Shown here: one piece after another, positions 32,901 through 44,274 of the stretch
How the letters are laid out: the number at the start of each line of letters is the position of its first letter
Numbering within the stretch: the stretch's first letter is position 1
NCBI GenBank assembly: GCA_010093635.1
Contig: MU006781.1
Span: 1,707,993-1,771,992 of the forward strand
Reading direction: 5' to 3'
Length of the DNA stretch: 64,000 bases
Source of the DNA: Massarina eburnea CBS 473.64
Lineage: Eukaryota > Ascomycota > Dothideomycetes > Pleosporales > Massarinaceae
Translations under genes and position numbers: made by a program
Notes under the pieces: generated by a model
What the model was told of the DNA's origin: nothing
The model's input: the letters and a program-made list of their open reading frames with translations, nothing else
Database searches by the model: none

Positions 32901-33487
32901 TTGCGTTCACGAGGGAGGATTTACTAACACCGCAATTGCCATAGAGACATATCGTCCGAGATTCTGGATTGTTTGGTGTCGCAATCTGTTCTAGACAGTC
33001 CAGCATATATGATGATTCTGTATCCGTTTCCCCACTTGCCACTGTCTCTTGGAGATTGCGGACAATGCTAATAGCTTGGTCCTGAGCTCTAGGAAACAAT
33101 TCATGGTAGACTGGAAGGTCTGGCAAGGGCTCCGACGTGGGGAGGTGGCGAGACTTGCTGTCGGAGTGAAGTTGGGCGAATTCTTGGATACGACGATCAA
33201 AGTACGCTGCAATCTCTGGGTCGACTGCAGAGCCTAATTATGTTTAGTCCCACGTTGATTTCTAGTGATATTAACGACTTACGCTTACGCTTCGTTGTCT
33301 CATCCTCGTCACACTTGACCGTAGGCTTAACGTCCTCGTCACTAGAGTGGCACAAATCTGCCACGGGTGCAGCGTCAAAGGAGAACTCTGTCTCTAGTTG
33401 GAAAGACTCCGAGTCAAGCTCGCAGTCATCTTCCAGCTCGAACAGCGGACTTCCTGGTGCATCGTCCATTGTGGTAGCTGTCGTCAT
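29978..33487 (-). pseudogene. SLIP-GC/dynamin-like large GTPase gene, decayed paralogue (copy B)
   Basis: Nine exons can be traced: 33487-33283, 33233-32872, 32819-32249, 32163-31980, 31926-31751, 31701-31675, 31555-31057, 31002-30783, 30723-29978. They follow the same plan as the copy at 9809-13060, including a 27 nt micro-exon. The P-loop reads GNCGVSKSS, with Ser replacing the glycine before the Lys. The DxxG motif VDLPG is intact. In-frame stops are TAA at 32675 and 31917 and TAG at 31884 (first base, minus strand). The exon 3-4 junction is one base short of the conserved frame. The acidic N-terminus, G domain and long C-terminal helical domain are all recognisable. It is almost certainly non-functional as a full-length GTPase. 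Confidence 0.75.
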
Positions 33488-34276
33488 ATTGTAGTACGTG
33501 GACTAGGTCACACCAAAAGGTGGCTGAGTGAGGTGGAGAAGGTTAAGAGACAAGTAGACGAGAGCTTTGTGTAAAGGCCGTCGAGAATGGGCCTAGCAGT
33601 GAGAGAGAGGTGCTAAGACGGCAAGTATAGACCAAAAGAGAGGTGAAGCAAGCTTCGGCCCCATGGTGAGCGATAAGTGAGAGACGAGAGCAAACCGACG
33701 GCTTGAAGACGAATAGATCAAAGGTGACGCAGGCTTTACAATCGGCGACAAAGTAAGAGACGAGGGAGAGATGGGAGTTGATAGATGGATTGAAGCAGAC
33801 ACATCCTAGGTGAAGAAGGCAAAGGCAAAAGCAAAAGGGCATCACACGCGCTGGTTAAGAGACATGATAGAAGACCAAGAAGACTTAGATGTCGTGCCAG
33901 TAAGTGTTTTGGGGACAGGATAGCAGCGTCGTAGCACAGTAGGTAAGCATATCTCTCTAACATAAAACGCGTATAACAGAACTATTCCAGTAGCGTATAA
34001 AGTACTAGTATATAAACGTATAACGGTATAAGCAGCGTGTAGTAGTTAATAGCGATAGATTATAAGCTACCCTGCACGTGTATGATAGATCATTGATGGA
34101 CACGTGGTTGTACGCGCGAACGTTGAGGACATACTCTTCAGGACTGTCTATGCTATCTGAGCCTGGGCGGGCATCCACAACCCATCACATCGTTACCGTT
34201 CATGTCATCGTTCAATCCATTACCTCATCAACTACGTTACCAAGCCCTTACCAAGCCCTTATACTTTGGGGAAGAA
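33488..34276. other. Intergenic region with degenerate minisatellite and CGTATAA motifs
   Basis: No gene is supported. A degenerate tandem repeat of about 78 bp occupies 33644-33880, and CGTATAA or GTATAA motifs cluster at 33968-34035. Confidence 0.5.
33644..33880. repeat. Degenerate ~78-bp tandem repeat
   Basis: Two units starting at about 33644 and 33722 align by eye (GGTGA-GCA-GCTT, then AGTGAGAGACGAG versus AGTAAGAGACGAG, then a GAAGxxGAATAGATxxA end). A third, partial unit begins near 33810. The array lies just upstream of the decayed GTPase copy. Confidence 0.5.
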
Positions 34277-35378
34277 TCATAGCACAGTGCCAAAACCGAA
34301 AGTGGTCTTCATGCTCTTTACGTAGTACTCACCCCAGTTGCCCTTGGTCGGCTCCTCCTGACCGATGGGCACTCCCTTCCACTCCACCCTCATCACCGTC
34401 ACTGCATCGACGTCGTTCTGGTCGAACCATATAGACAACGTCGAGAAGTGACCCGCGGGCCATTGTGCTAATCGCCATTTCTGGACGATGTGCGTAGGCT
34501 CCTCTAGCTCCGTGAACTCACCAGACACGTTTCCACCAAATAGCTCGAACGTGCCACCAGGTTTAGCCCCTGTGAAGTTCTTTGGTGGTGAACGCGTAAA
34601 AGCCGCCAGTCGCTGTGGATCGGTGAACGTCTTGAACAGCTCTTCGGCGGTGGTGCGAAACTCGGTGCTATCAGTGATAGTCGTAGTGTTGACCAATGAG
34701 CCGCTTCCCGTCTTTGAAGCGGTCGCAGACGGCTTCGAGTCAGCTTTGTTGACGCTAGAGCTAGAGTAAACCTTGGGCGTGCTGAAGCCGCTCGCGGGGT
34801 TGGAGCCGGGCGCATGCTGGATGTCCTTGCCATGCTCCGTCATCAGCGCAGGTCCGAGCTGAGCGAGGCTCTTCCTGAGCTGGGGAACGAGTTTGGATCG
34901 AACAAGGTCCTTTACGGCTTGCTTGCTCGCATCCTCGGAGTAGACGTCTATGTCAAACTATTACAATGTCAGCACGTCTGTTGTTTGCTGATAGACAAGC
35001 GGAGCGAAGGGAACGTACAACGTACTCGTCCTCCTCGGTGTCGTGTGCGACCTCGGGGATAGTGATAGTACCGCTCGCCTCCTCGCCGTCCTTGTTCTTG
35101 CCTGCCGACCGCGTCAGCCAGCTGACATGACTGGGTCTCGCGAGCGTTCACATACCAGAGTACTCGAGCTTGACCTTCACATCGAAGAGAGTGATGACCT
35201 TGCCCTTGCGCTGGCTGACGTCCACGTCGCCGTCCATGCTCATGACATTGGTGACCTTCACCGTGACGCCATCCTGCTCGGCCTCGACCTTGGTCAATTC
35301 CGTGTCAAAGTACTCTTTCGCCCAGCCACTGACGTCCTTGTTGACCCAGTGCCAGTTATTCGGGTTGTGGAGAACCAT
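34277..35378 (-). CDS. AHA1: Hsp90 co-chaperone and ATPase activator Aha1
   Basis: This is a cytosolic co-chaperone that binds the Hsp90 middle domain and stimulates its ATPase. Three exons (35378-35156, 35101-35019, 34957-34277) give 328 residues, the usual length. The N-terminal domain starts with the family hallmark NPNNWHWVNKD and continues with GWAKEYF. A Ser/Thr-rich linker at about residues 160-200 joins it to the C-terminal AHSA1 (START-like) domain, with PGGTFELFGGNVSGEF and the conserved W-GEYY ending. I start at ATG 35378 because it gives the canonical MVLHNPNNW beginning; the upstream in-frame ATG at 35423 adds 15 unconserved residues. Confidence 0.95.
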
Positions 35379-38300
35379 CGCGGCGCTTGCAAAGGCGGGG
35401 TGGAAGTACGAAAAACTCTGCAATCGACCGTCAGCGCCTCGAAATCATATGCAATCAAAGAGCTATGGCAAATGGCAATCTGTTCAGGACAAGGAGCTAT
35501 GCTCCCGCAAAAGCTGATCCGCATCAAAAGAGTACAAGTCTTCTAGGACTGGTGCCAGCTGGATAATTCATCATTGGAGGGGGGGAACGGGGCGCAAGAA
35601 AGCAGTGCTTACTTACCAGGTGAATAGCTCAGACAGCGAGAGGCTGCACAGATGCCCAACTATGGAGGCGAGAGGCGGTTGTGCAGGATCATGAGGTTGA
35701 AATAGTGGGAGTAATCAGGCAGAAGAATATTCGAGAATTGAAGGTGCTGCATTCGCCAAGGGCGCCGGCCCGGCTATGTTCCGTACACTAACGCTGAGAT
35801 AGGCCACCATCACGTGCTCAGTCACAATACCATCACGTGCTCAACTAAGAACACCCTCACTCTCCTATCGAGCCCATCATTGTTCGCAATCTTGTTCTCT
35901 TCTTGTTTGGTATTCCTTCGATTCTTTGCGTCGCATTGAACGTCCGCATGCCATGGTAATCTATGCGTAGATCAGCTTGTTCTGGGAATGATGGAGAATG
36001 AAGGAGCCAAAACTGTACAGATATCAAAGATTGTACTTGAAAGTGTCAATCTGGATAGGGGAGATGGAGCACAGGGAAAGTCTGGGAGTCCTACGGCGTG
36101 GGCATACCTTACTCCTATTCCTAAAATCAACCTTGCGACTAGCATTACGCAACGACTATTCCTTTCCGCCACATTCATGACTATTATTTCCGGACTTCGT
36201 ATACACCCTACCACCTTCTAGATCATCGGATCGTAGATACGTACTCAGTGTCAAGAATCTTCTGGCACTGCCTCCATACGGCCGTGCGTACATACCACTT
36301 AGGGTACACCTGCTAATATCAGTCAATGGCTTATTGGTATTTGCTTGGGTATTAGTAGCTAAGAGCCAGTAAATATGCATGTATGAATAGTGGGATCTAA
36401 GACACGGTTTCAAATTGTGAAATACTTCTATCTTTGGAATGATCGCATCTACATCTCATGATGAAGCCTTGGGAGCTTTCTATGCTTGATGATTGGCCTT
36501 TACAGATTACTGGTGTGAAGGACACTTCTTACGCAAGAAGGAAATGGCCCCTATACATAGGAGAGCAGGCGACAAGTACGCTAGGTGTGGCTGGTTGGGT
36601 GCATGGGCACCGTTTTGTTCGTCAAAACCCGCAAACATGGTAATTTATTGTCGTTCTGTGAAAAGCTACGGCACGAAAGTTTTTTAGTGTACAATATTCT
36701 ACATCGGTAAAAGTAATTAATGTAAATTGAGAGTGCCATCGCCTCCGCCATCCTGTCTTTCCGTTCCGTTTAGTCCGTTATTGAAAAAAAAGAAACTTCA
36801 CATCTTGTACCAGAAGGTCGAATGATCTTGGTTGTAACTACGTCTACACCGACACTAAGCATCACTCACTACCACTGTTCCAGATTAGTATTAACATACT
36901 GTGGAGCGGCATATGTAGAGCCTAGAAACGATCACCAACGAGCCCACTGATCAACAACAAAGTCTACCTTTGATGGGCGCATTCTATAATCAGCAGTCAC
37001 AGTAACACTCAGTACTCACCGAACCCGACAGTGTTTAGTCCTGCGCTTAAGTCCGCAATCGCGTTCGTGTAATTATGAGCTAGGCACTATGTACTGAACT
37101 GGAGATTAACTTCTTACAAGCGCATTCGCGATTCCATACGCTAAACCATAAGATGGCCTTCTGTAGCCGACCCCTGAGTCCTTAATGTTCCAGCGGAAGC
37201 ACCTCGTGCATCCGGCCCCACTTCTTTCCTCAACACTCGCACCAGTATATCCACTTCACCTCGCAAACTCTTTCCAAAAAGGTTCCAAAGATATTGCCCC
37301 GGCTTCAAAATTTCGATGGGCGCCCCAAGATCAGAGGCGAGGTTCCTTCCGTAGGCTACCCTTCCGGGAATTGGCTTTCCTCGGAATACCTCCCGTTTTA
37401 AGTGCCCACTACGGCAGGAAACGTGCCGATAGCAGCATCTTATCGCCACAATGTGTGGGCGTTTGACCCATCAACTTGGGTCAAGGGCCAGGGTCGCGGA
37501 TTAGAAGAGGCTGATCAGCAAGGCACCGATTGGCTATTATCATATAATACAAGTATTGGCCAGCCGACCATACCGTGGGGGCCGGTTCCACCTGAGCCAC
37601 AGTTGGCCTTCTCAGGCTGGCCGACCTGATCATTTTTACCTATGCTCTGACGCGCACTATACCCCAATGGATGGTGTGGTGGATGTAAAGCTACGCGTCA
37701 CGAGTAGATTGGCGTCTAAAACGCTCTAACCTCCCTTCGTATACAGAAGTGAATCCTACGGGATATTAAAAATATATAAGCTTAATTATACCTTGGGGGT
37801 ACGATACAGGACCCGCGGCCGCCGAGATAGCGGGGTCAGGTTCGCAAGAAGACTGAGAATTGCAAATATGGGGCTGATTGCTTGATGAAGTAAAGTAAAT
37901 GAACGTGTATTTTGAGTCCTATTGTGTCGAACCGGACGTTATGTGATCGAAGTCCTCTTTGGTATCATTTCATGTCTGTATCCAACTGCCAAGTTGTTTT
38001 GGGCACTTGAAAGGTCGTGATTTCGAAACTTGCGGAAAAGTCTGTTATCACCGGTAGACTGCCATGGTAGGGCGGTACACAGTACGGGGACCATATTCAA
38101 GCGTAGACGGTGTCGTTTTCCAGACCCTTATTGACGATCATGATATACATGTTGCGAACAGTCTTGATGGCTTTTGGCATGGTTATAGTTTGACGAAAAC
38201 AATAACTTAGTTAGCTCTCTGTAAACCCTTGATCATTTCATGTCCTATTTGTTCCGCCTGGTTAGACTGCGATTATACGCATATTCGCCACATAGAGAAG

Positions 38301-41281
38301 ATCCGGAGTGGTTCTTCATGTTACATGACTTTATAGGTGCGATAGAAAGAGAGGTACAAACCATTAGTGGCCATAATTACGAAGTTCTTACATTTCACTC
38401 CGATCTTTGCGCGCGTGATGATACCTTACTGGTCTTCGACTCGTGGAAGCATAATTACTGCGTCAGTCACACGTTACAAAGCTTCGTCCAAATATAGATT
38501 GTTGCTGTCGGGACGATCGCGGTTGGGGGCCAGGAGCCCATGGAACCGTGCTGGGATTATACATAGACGAGCGTCACGGTAATAACCAACATTTGTATTC
38601 ACCCATCTATCTTGCCGATAGCGCATATCATGTTGAGCTTGTCCGTATTGTTACATCTTGACGTTTGTGTCACTGGCATTCTTTCATTGCAAGCTATAAA
38701 AGCCTTTACGCATTAACACAGCGATACATGCGAACTGGATAGACCAGGGTTATAGCAGTTACTGGCCACTAGCCAAACACGGAAACGTAAGAACACTTGA
38801 AACCCTTCTCCAACAAATTTGGGGGATCCGACGAGCATAAAGAAAGCACGGCCCAGATACTCCACCGGCTTTAAGTGTGCATCCAATATCCGTGTCCACG
38901 GATGCCCTTAGTAGCGGCCGCTACAAGCCCCCCAGTGGCCACGCAAGCAATTTAGGTTCTTGGGTAAAAGACAACAATGCTTTTGATCTCGCACCTTTAA
39001 ACCGTTGAAGTTTAGTGCAGGTGTAGATTCGTTATATATAGAATTGCCGTGATTAAGGAGGTTTTGATCTGCCGATGGTATTTACAACTTTCCAGGCCAT
39101 GATCTCATACCTGCTGTCTTTGTGTTGCTGTTAGGATCTTTCTGCTGCAACAATGAAACTTTCAAAAACCCTCCACTGCACCCCTCTGCTCTAACTCGAA
39201 AGCGATCTCAATGTGTTATCATTGTTGCGCAATGCTCGAGGGACTGAACAATAAGAGTAATGTCCATACTAGTACCATTCTCTTTTGCATCTCCAATGCA
39301 GTAGTGTTGCATGTTCGCAAAGATACCATCTGAGTTCAGATGGGCGTTTTCTTCCTAGATATCCTGGTATTGGTGCAGATGGTGGGCTCTTTGCACATTC
39401 TCGCTTTCCCCTGCTCCCACCCCTAACACTTCTATTTTGGCGAAATGGCTAGATCGACGGTCTAAATCCTTTCGGCTGGAGACTTCCGATTGACAGCCCA
39501 TTCCTTTCCGACTACGCCAATAATAGGCAGTGTTGACAGTTATCACATGGGATGGTTACGTACGTACCCATTGATCAACTTCCTTATTTATTCAGACATT
39601 TGGCAATGAAGCTTATAGCCTACTCCAACCCATGGAATAGTGTAGGGCCATGTGCCGGTGGATAGCAAAACAGCACATACAATTAGCTACAGGTGACAAT
39701 GCTACATAAATGGATGGTCGCCGAAGCGCGTCATCAACTGGCCTAGGATTATTGTCTTCTAGAAACGTCGCCAAAACGCGTCATCGATTGGCCAAATAAG
39801 TACCGTTGAAGGAGCAATTAAGGTGCTGACGATGCGGTGAACCCAGTGCATGTACATGTGGCTGGAAAGCCCCCAAAACGTGCCAGTGGGTCCATATCTT
39901 GTAACGGTTATATATAACCAGGGTCAGGTGACGGTCGCAAACCGAACCAATCACGGTTTAGGTTTGGCGATCCAATGATACTCATGATCAGCAAACAAGC
40001 ATGAAGTCGGGGAAGCGAGGAACTTGGCTCGGAGCTTTGCGCGCTTGGAGCTAGCCTCTTCACAATGGAAGTTTTGATGATGTACTTTATCTCCTTTATG
40101 ACATCTGTATCTGGACGTACACCACTTTCCAAAGGAAGTGAAATAATAGAAGGAACAGAGTTGCGTAAACACGATTAAGAGAATACACTCATTTATTGGC
40201 CGATGAGTCATTCATGCTCAGGTGGTATTTAATCGATCTGATAGGCGTACGAAGCCAGGCAAGAATATGCGAAAGGTTATCCCTCTAGCACATGCTATTA
40301 TCGTATAAGTGGGATGATCTGAAGTCTTCGGCCGAGCCGTTAAGAGTACAATTCATAATCATACAGCGAAGATGTCAAGTAACGAGCATGAAGCGGACTT
40401 CGTAGGCAACTTCTGAACCCCATGCGATATTCTGGAATGCAGATCCCGTGACAAGTGAATGAGGGGACAAAAGTGCAATTCTATTATCAGTGAAATAGCG
40501 GGTGCCAGCTAGGATAGGAATGTGTGATCCTTTCCCCTCGGCATATGGCATGTAGGCGGTTTAGCGTACGCAAGCGACGCAGAAGTCCAAGTTGTTTTCC
40601 GTGATGTTTAAGATTGATAGGCTTTGATCCATCCGGGTCGCAGCTGGGTAAAATAATAGCTTCCCCCTCTTAATTGTTGTTAAAGTTGGGAGATGGATTA
40701 ATGATTAATCGACCGGACTTAAACGTTGTCATCGTTCTTGGAAGCTCGCGCCTTTAACCACATGTAGTCTGGTGGCTAAGACGTTTCAGCATCCCTAGTC
40801 ACTTCCGGCGGGTCACCGCAATCTTGGGCTGCGGCTCCCAGACTAACTGCTGCCCTAAGCTTCCATCGATGCGCACGGCGGGAAAAGCGGCCCTGGGTCG
40901 TACAGATGAGTCGCCGACTCGCCCCCAACGGGATGGATTCGAGTGCGCACGTAGTACATTGTCAGCCTCAAAAGCGGGCATGACAATAGTAGTGACCCTG
41001 CGATTGGTTTGACTCTACTTTTCGGACAATTCCAGCCCCGACGACTCATGAAATGGTGTTGCAATAATGCAGGGCTGAAGCCTCTCTGATCGCATGGTAA
41101 CCTAAAATTTGAACAGGATAGTACTGCTACGTAGCCGAAGATACTGGGTTCCGGACGGGGTAGTTTTCGCTAGAGCGTTGGTGGCTCACTGTGTGACGTC
41201 TCCCTTAGACATATCAGAACCACCACCCTCCTTCATAGTGCATCCATCGTTCGTGTCTTACCTCAATATCAAAATAAAAGA
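35379..41281. other. Gene-poor 5.9-kb stretch
   Basis: I cannot support any gene here. Several short open frames exist (for example 37141-37449 minus, 37402-37629 plus, 38240-38497 plus), but they overlap, lack family resemblance and are not joined by convincing introns. The base composition is AT-richer than in the coding blocks, with scattered TATATA runs. A diverged local duplication lies at 39716-39793. This could be old repeat-derived sequence, plus the AHA1 promoter at its left end and the transcription-factor promoter at its right end. Confidence 0.5.
39716..39793. repeat. Diverged local direct duplication
   Basis: GTCGCCGAAGCGCGTCATC at about 39718 recurs as GTCGCCAAAACGCGTCATC about 51 bases later. 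Both are followed by a TGGCC sequence. The differences are all transitions. Confidence 0.5.
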
Positions 41282-43155
41282 ATGACTTCAGCTGTATCGA
41301 CTGTATACACTGTTAACTCTGCCTGGTCCCCGCATATATCAGCAATGGAGCACTCACCATATCAAACGCCATATTCCCCATATTTCGCTCCCTCTCCGGA
41401 AGAAATGCCCACATCCCACCATCCACGACCAAAGGCACCGCAACGAGCACGATCTTCCACGGTCTCGCCGACCCAATATGAGTTCATCATACAAACCGGC
41501 GACGAGAGCTCGGCGACAGCGAAGCAAAAGTTGAAGACAGTCCGAAGCCACGTCATGAAGAACTACCTCCACCAACAACAGCACAAGCAAAGCAAGGATA
41601 GCAACGATTCCTCTCTAGATACATCAAAGACCGATAGGAGGAGATCTAAACAGAGAACAAGAAGCAGTCGTTCCGGGTCCCACGAGACCAGTTTCTCATC
41701 GGCAAGCCCAACATTATCGAATACGGATCTCGGACTTGGAATTTCGGACGAGGTGGGGTCTCTGTTCTCTGGGTTCACATTGCCGATGTCGTTCACAGGC
41801 GGTGCGTATGCGTTGCAGTCGGACTTTGGTATGTTCATCCTCTTTTTCCGGCCCTCTTTGCGAGAGACACGGACTAACACATGACGTTCCTTGATACAGC
41901 ACCTCGCGGCCAGCGTTTTGCTCTTGATTTCAACTTCATCAGCCAAGCAGATGAAGTGACGTACTATGCGCAAGCGTATGCGGATTCGGTGGTGCAGGAC
42001 AAGAAGGCTGGCCTTCTGCAGCCGAGTTTCCAAACATTGAACGCAAAAGGCGAGACGATGCGAACGGTGCAGGACACGATCGCTGCATGTGGGAACAATG
42101 TCCCTCCTTCTATTATCTGCAGCATATGCCTATTAGCACTCGGATGTGTACGTTATCAGGCTGTATTTCGCTGGTCGAAAGCTGACTTTCCTTAGGGTGA
42201 AGATCAGGAATGGGACGAGGCAAGAGATCATCTTGAGGCTATGCAGCGTCTTCTGAACATGAGGGGAGGGATGCAGACCGTTGATTTCGAGCTTCAAAGG
42301 GCAGTGACGTGGTAATTGCGCCCATGTCTATCTTCGATCAGCTGCATGACAGAGACTGACGTTTTCAGGGTAACCTACACACTTTCCGCTGCATTACGGT
42401 TACCACCACGATATCCAAGTCCTCGCTATTCAGAAACCAGACCGTTCACACTCGCCTTTCAAGATGATGCCCAGATCCGCGCGTGGAGAACAGTAAAGCG
42501 GTTTCCGAAAAATGCCCCGTTCGTATTCGACATCGTCGTCCGATTCCATCAACTAAGCCTCGCAATATCGACGGAATGGTACAACGAGACTGATCAGCAA
42601 AACCTAAGCAATCTCTTCTTTGATACATTGCAAAGTGCCGTTCTACTGCAGATGGATGAACCATGGCATGGCATTGCACAAAGTGCATCCCAGGCACAAG
42701 AAGCAGCAACTATGTTCCAGATTTGGACAGCAGGACTACCTTTGTTTGTATGGGCTACCGCCCGCCATGTACGGATGCGGATAGGAAGAGGGATGCAATG
42801 CATGAATTGCAGTCTTTACGACGCAGTGTTCATGCGGATCCGAGCCGTACTTGACGGTGCAGGGGGATACCATGCATGGCCAAGAGGGAAAAGTCTCGAG
42901 CCTGTGCTCGCAACGCTCTTTTATGGTGTTGAGGTATGCCAGTATGACGCATTAGGCTGGCGAGCGTGGTGTATGGCAACATTGCGGAAAGTGGCCGAGA
43001 TGTTGAAGTTGAAGAAGGTTGAGGAATTCAAGAAAGTCCTTGAGTTTTTCCCAATGACAGAAGAACACCGAAAGGCTGCGGACGATATTTGGATAGAGAT
43101 GATGCATAGCAGTTTACCAAACACACCAGCTCTGACATTTTCAGCGGTGTCATGA
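41282..43155 (+). CDS. Fungal-specific transcription factor-like protein without a zinc cluster
   Basis: This is a predicted nuclear regulator of the fungal-specific transcription factor domain superfamily. Four exons (41282-41828, 41900-42147, 42196-42311, 42369-43155) give 565 residues. The N-terminus lacks the Zn2Cys6 CxxC pattern. Instead it has the Q/F-E/F-I/V start and RSHVMKNYL segment seen in the zinc-cluster-less subgroup, then a Lys/Arg/Ser-rich stretch (RRRSKQRTRSSRS) that could be a nuclear localisation signal. The C-terminal two thirds are helical, ending with a conserved Trp/Cys-rich part. All introns are GT-AG with clear CTGAC or CTAAC sites. The target genes are unknown. It stands alone between two gene-poor gaps. 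Confidence 0.8.
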
Positions 43156-44274
43156 GTGGATAGGTGGATACTGAGCTTTCATTAGTCAATTGAACTACGG
43201 GGGAACTGCAAGACGTAGCTTGATACACTTACGAAGGGACGATCTCTCGAGACTGGTCGAGTTTTGCCGTTCACCATGTAATTACGAAATACCAAAAGCG
43301 TTTGGATATAGAGTATCGCATCGCTCCATGTTCATAATTCAGTGACATTGTTGTCTTGAGTCCGTAGTGTGAAAGTAGGCGGTACATTCAATATTGGCGA
43401 GGGACTCGATGAGTATATATATATTGGTCAGTAATCAGAATATTAAGATTTCCTTACCGCCCATCATTCGGGCAATTTCCTGTACAGGTTATACCTACAT
43501 ACTATTCTGCACAAGGCACCTGATTCAATGTAAGGCATATGATGCGAGATTGTTCAAACTGACGAATGCAGTCAAGCACCTCATGCACGGTGGGGTAATA
43601 CCATAGTGCTTAGCGAAGCTGTTCGTATTTGATATGCTAATGATGAATAAGCGCACCGAATGGGTGAATGGGAATCTGATGTTGTCAGCATTCTGCTGCT
43701 TTAAGACTTGAAGATGAGTGAGATTGAACGCACATGTATCTCAAAAATGAGGACAGCCTTTCTTTATATTTTGCGAGGAATGAAACGATGCGCAGGCCGG
43801 AACATCACCCTAACTCAATAGAGAAGAAGATGAAGGATTGAGTGCTTCCCATATTCGAACGCTAGACTAAATGGGGGAAATGGATGCTAGCGCGTGCGCC
43901 TTAAAACTCAATCAGGCAATGCCCTCGTAGACTTCGGAGTGATCTGACATGGAACTACCGGTGTTGATCCACGAGGACGACGTATTCCAGTAGTTGAAGT
44001 AGACATCTGAAGACAGGACGTCAATTTAAAGTAATGTACCGCTAATTAGGTTCATAGCTAGCCAGGAACATGGAATACCCCACAATGCAACCCTTCCGCC
44101 ATCTCTGTCGCACGGTGGTCACTGTTGAGCCAAGAAGCTATTCCGCACTAATTCCTTAGCGCAGCCACCGAAACCGACATCTAATCCGCACCCACGAACT
44201 ATACAAAAGGTGACGTGTCTTTCATTGGTATATCACAAAACTCTAGATCTCGAGCATCGCAAATGATAGCAAGA
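43156..44274. other. Intergenic region
   Basis: These 1.1 kb lie between the transcription factor and the next GNAT gene. I see no gene, RNA or clear repeat in them. Confidence 0.5.

Noticed and set aside
37141..37629. Opposing frames that might be a gene fragment
   Set aside because: The two strands overlap, neither has a recognisable domain, and no introns extend them into a longer product.
38240..38497. An 85-codon plus-strand frame
   Set aside because: It is isolated in a gene-poor block, with no motif, signal peptide or splice partner.
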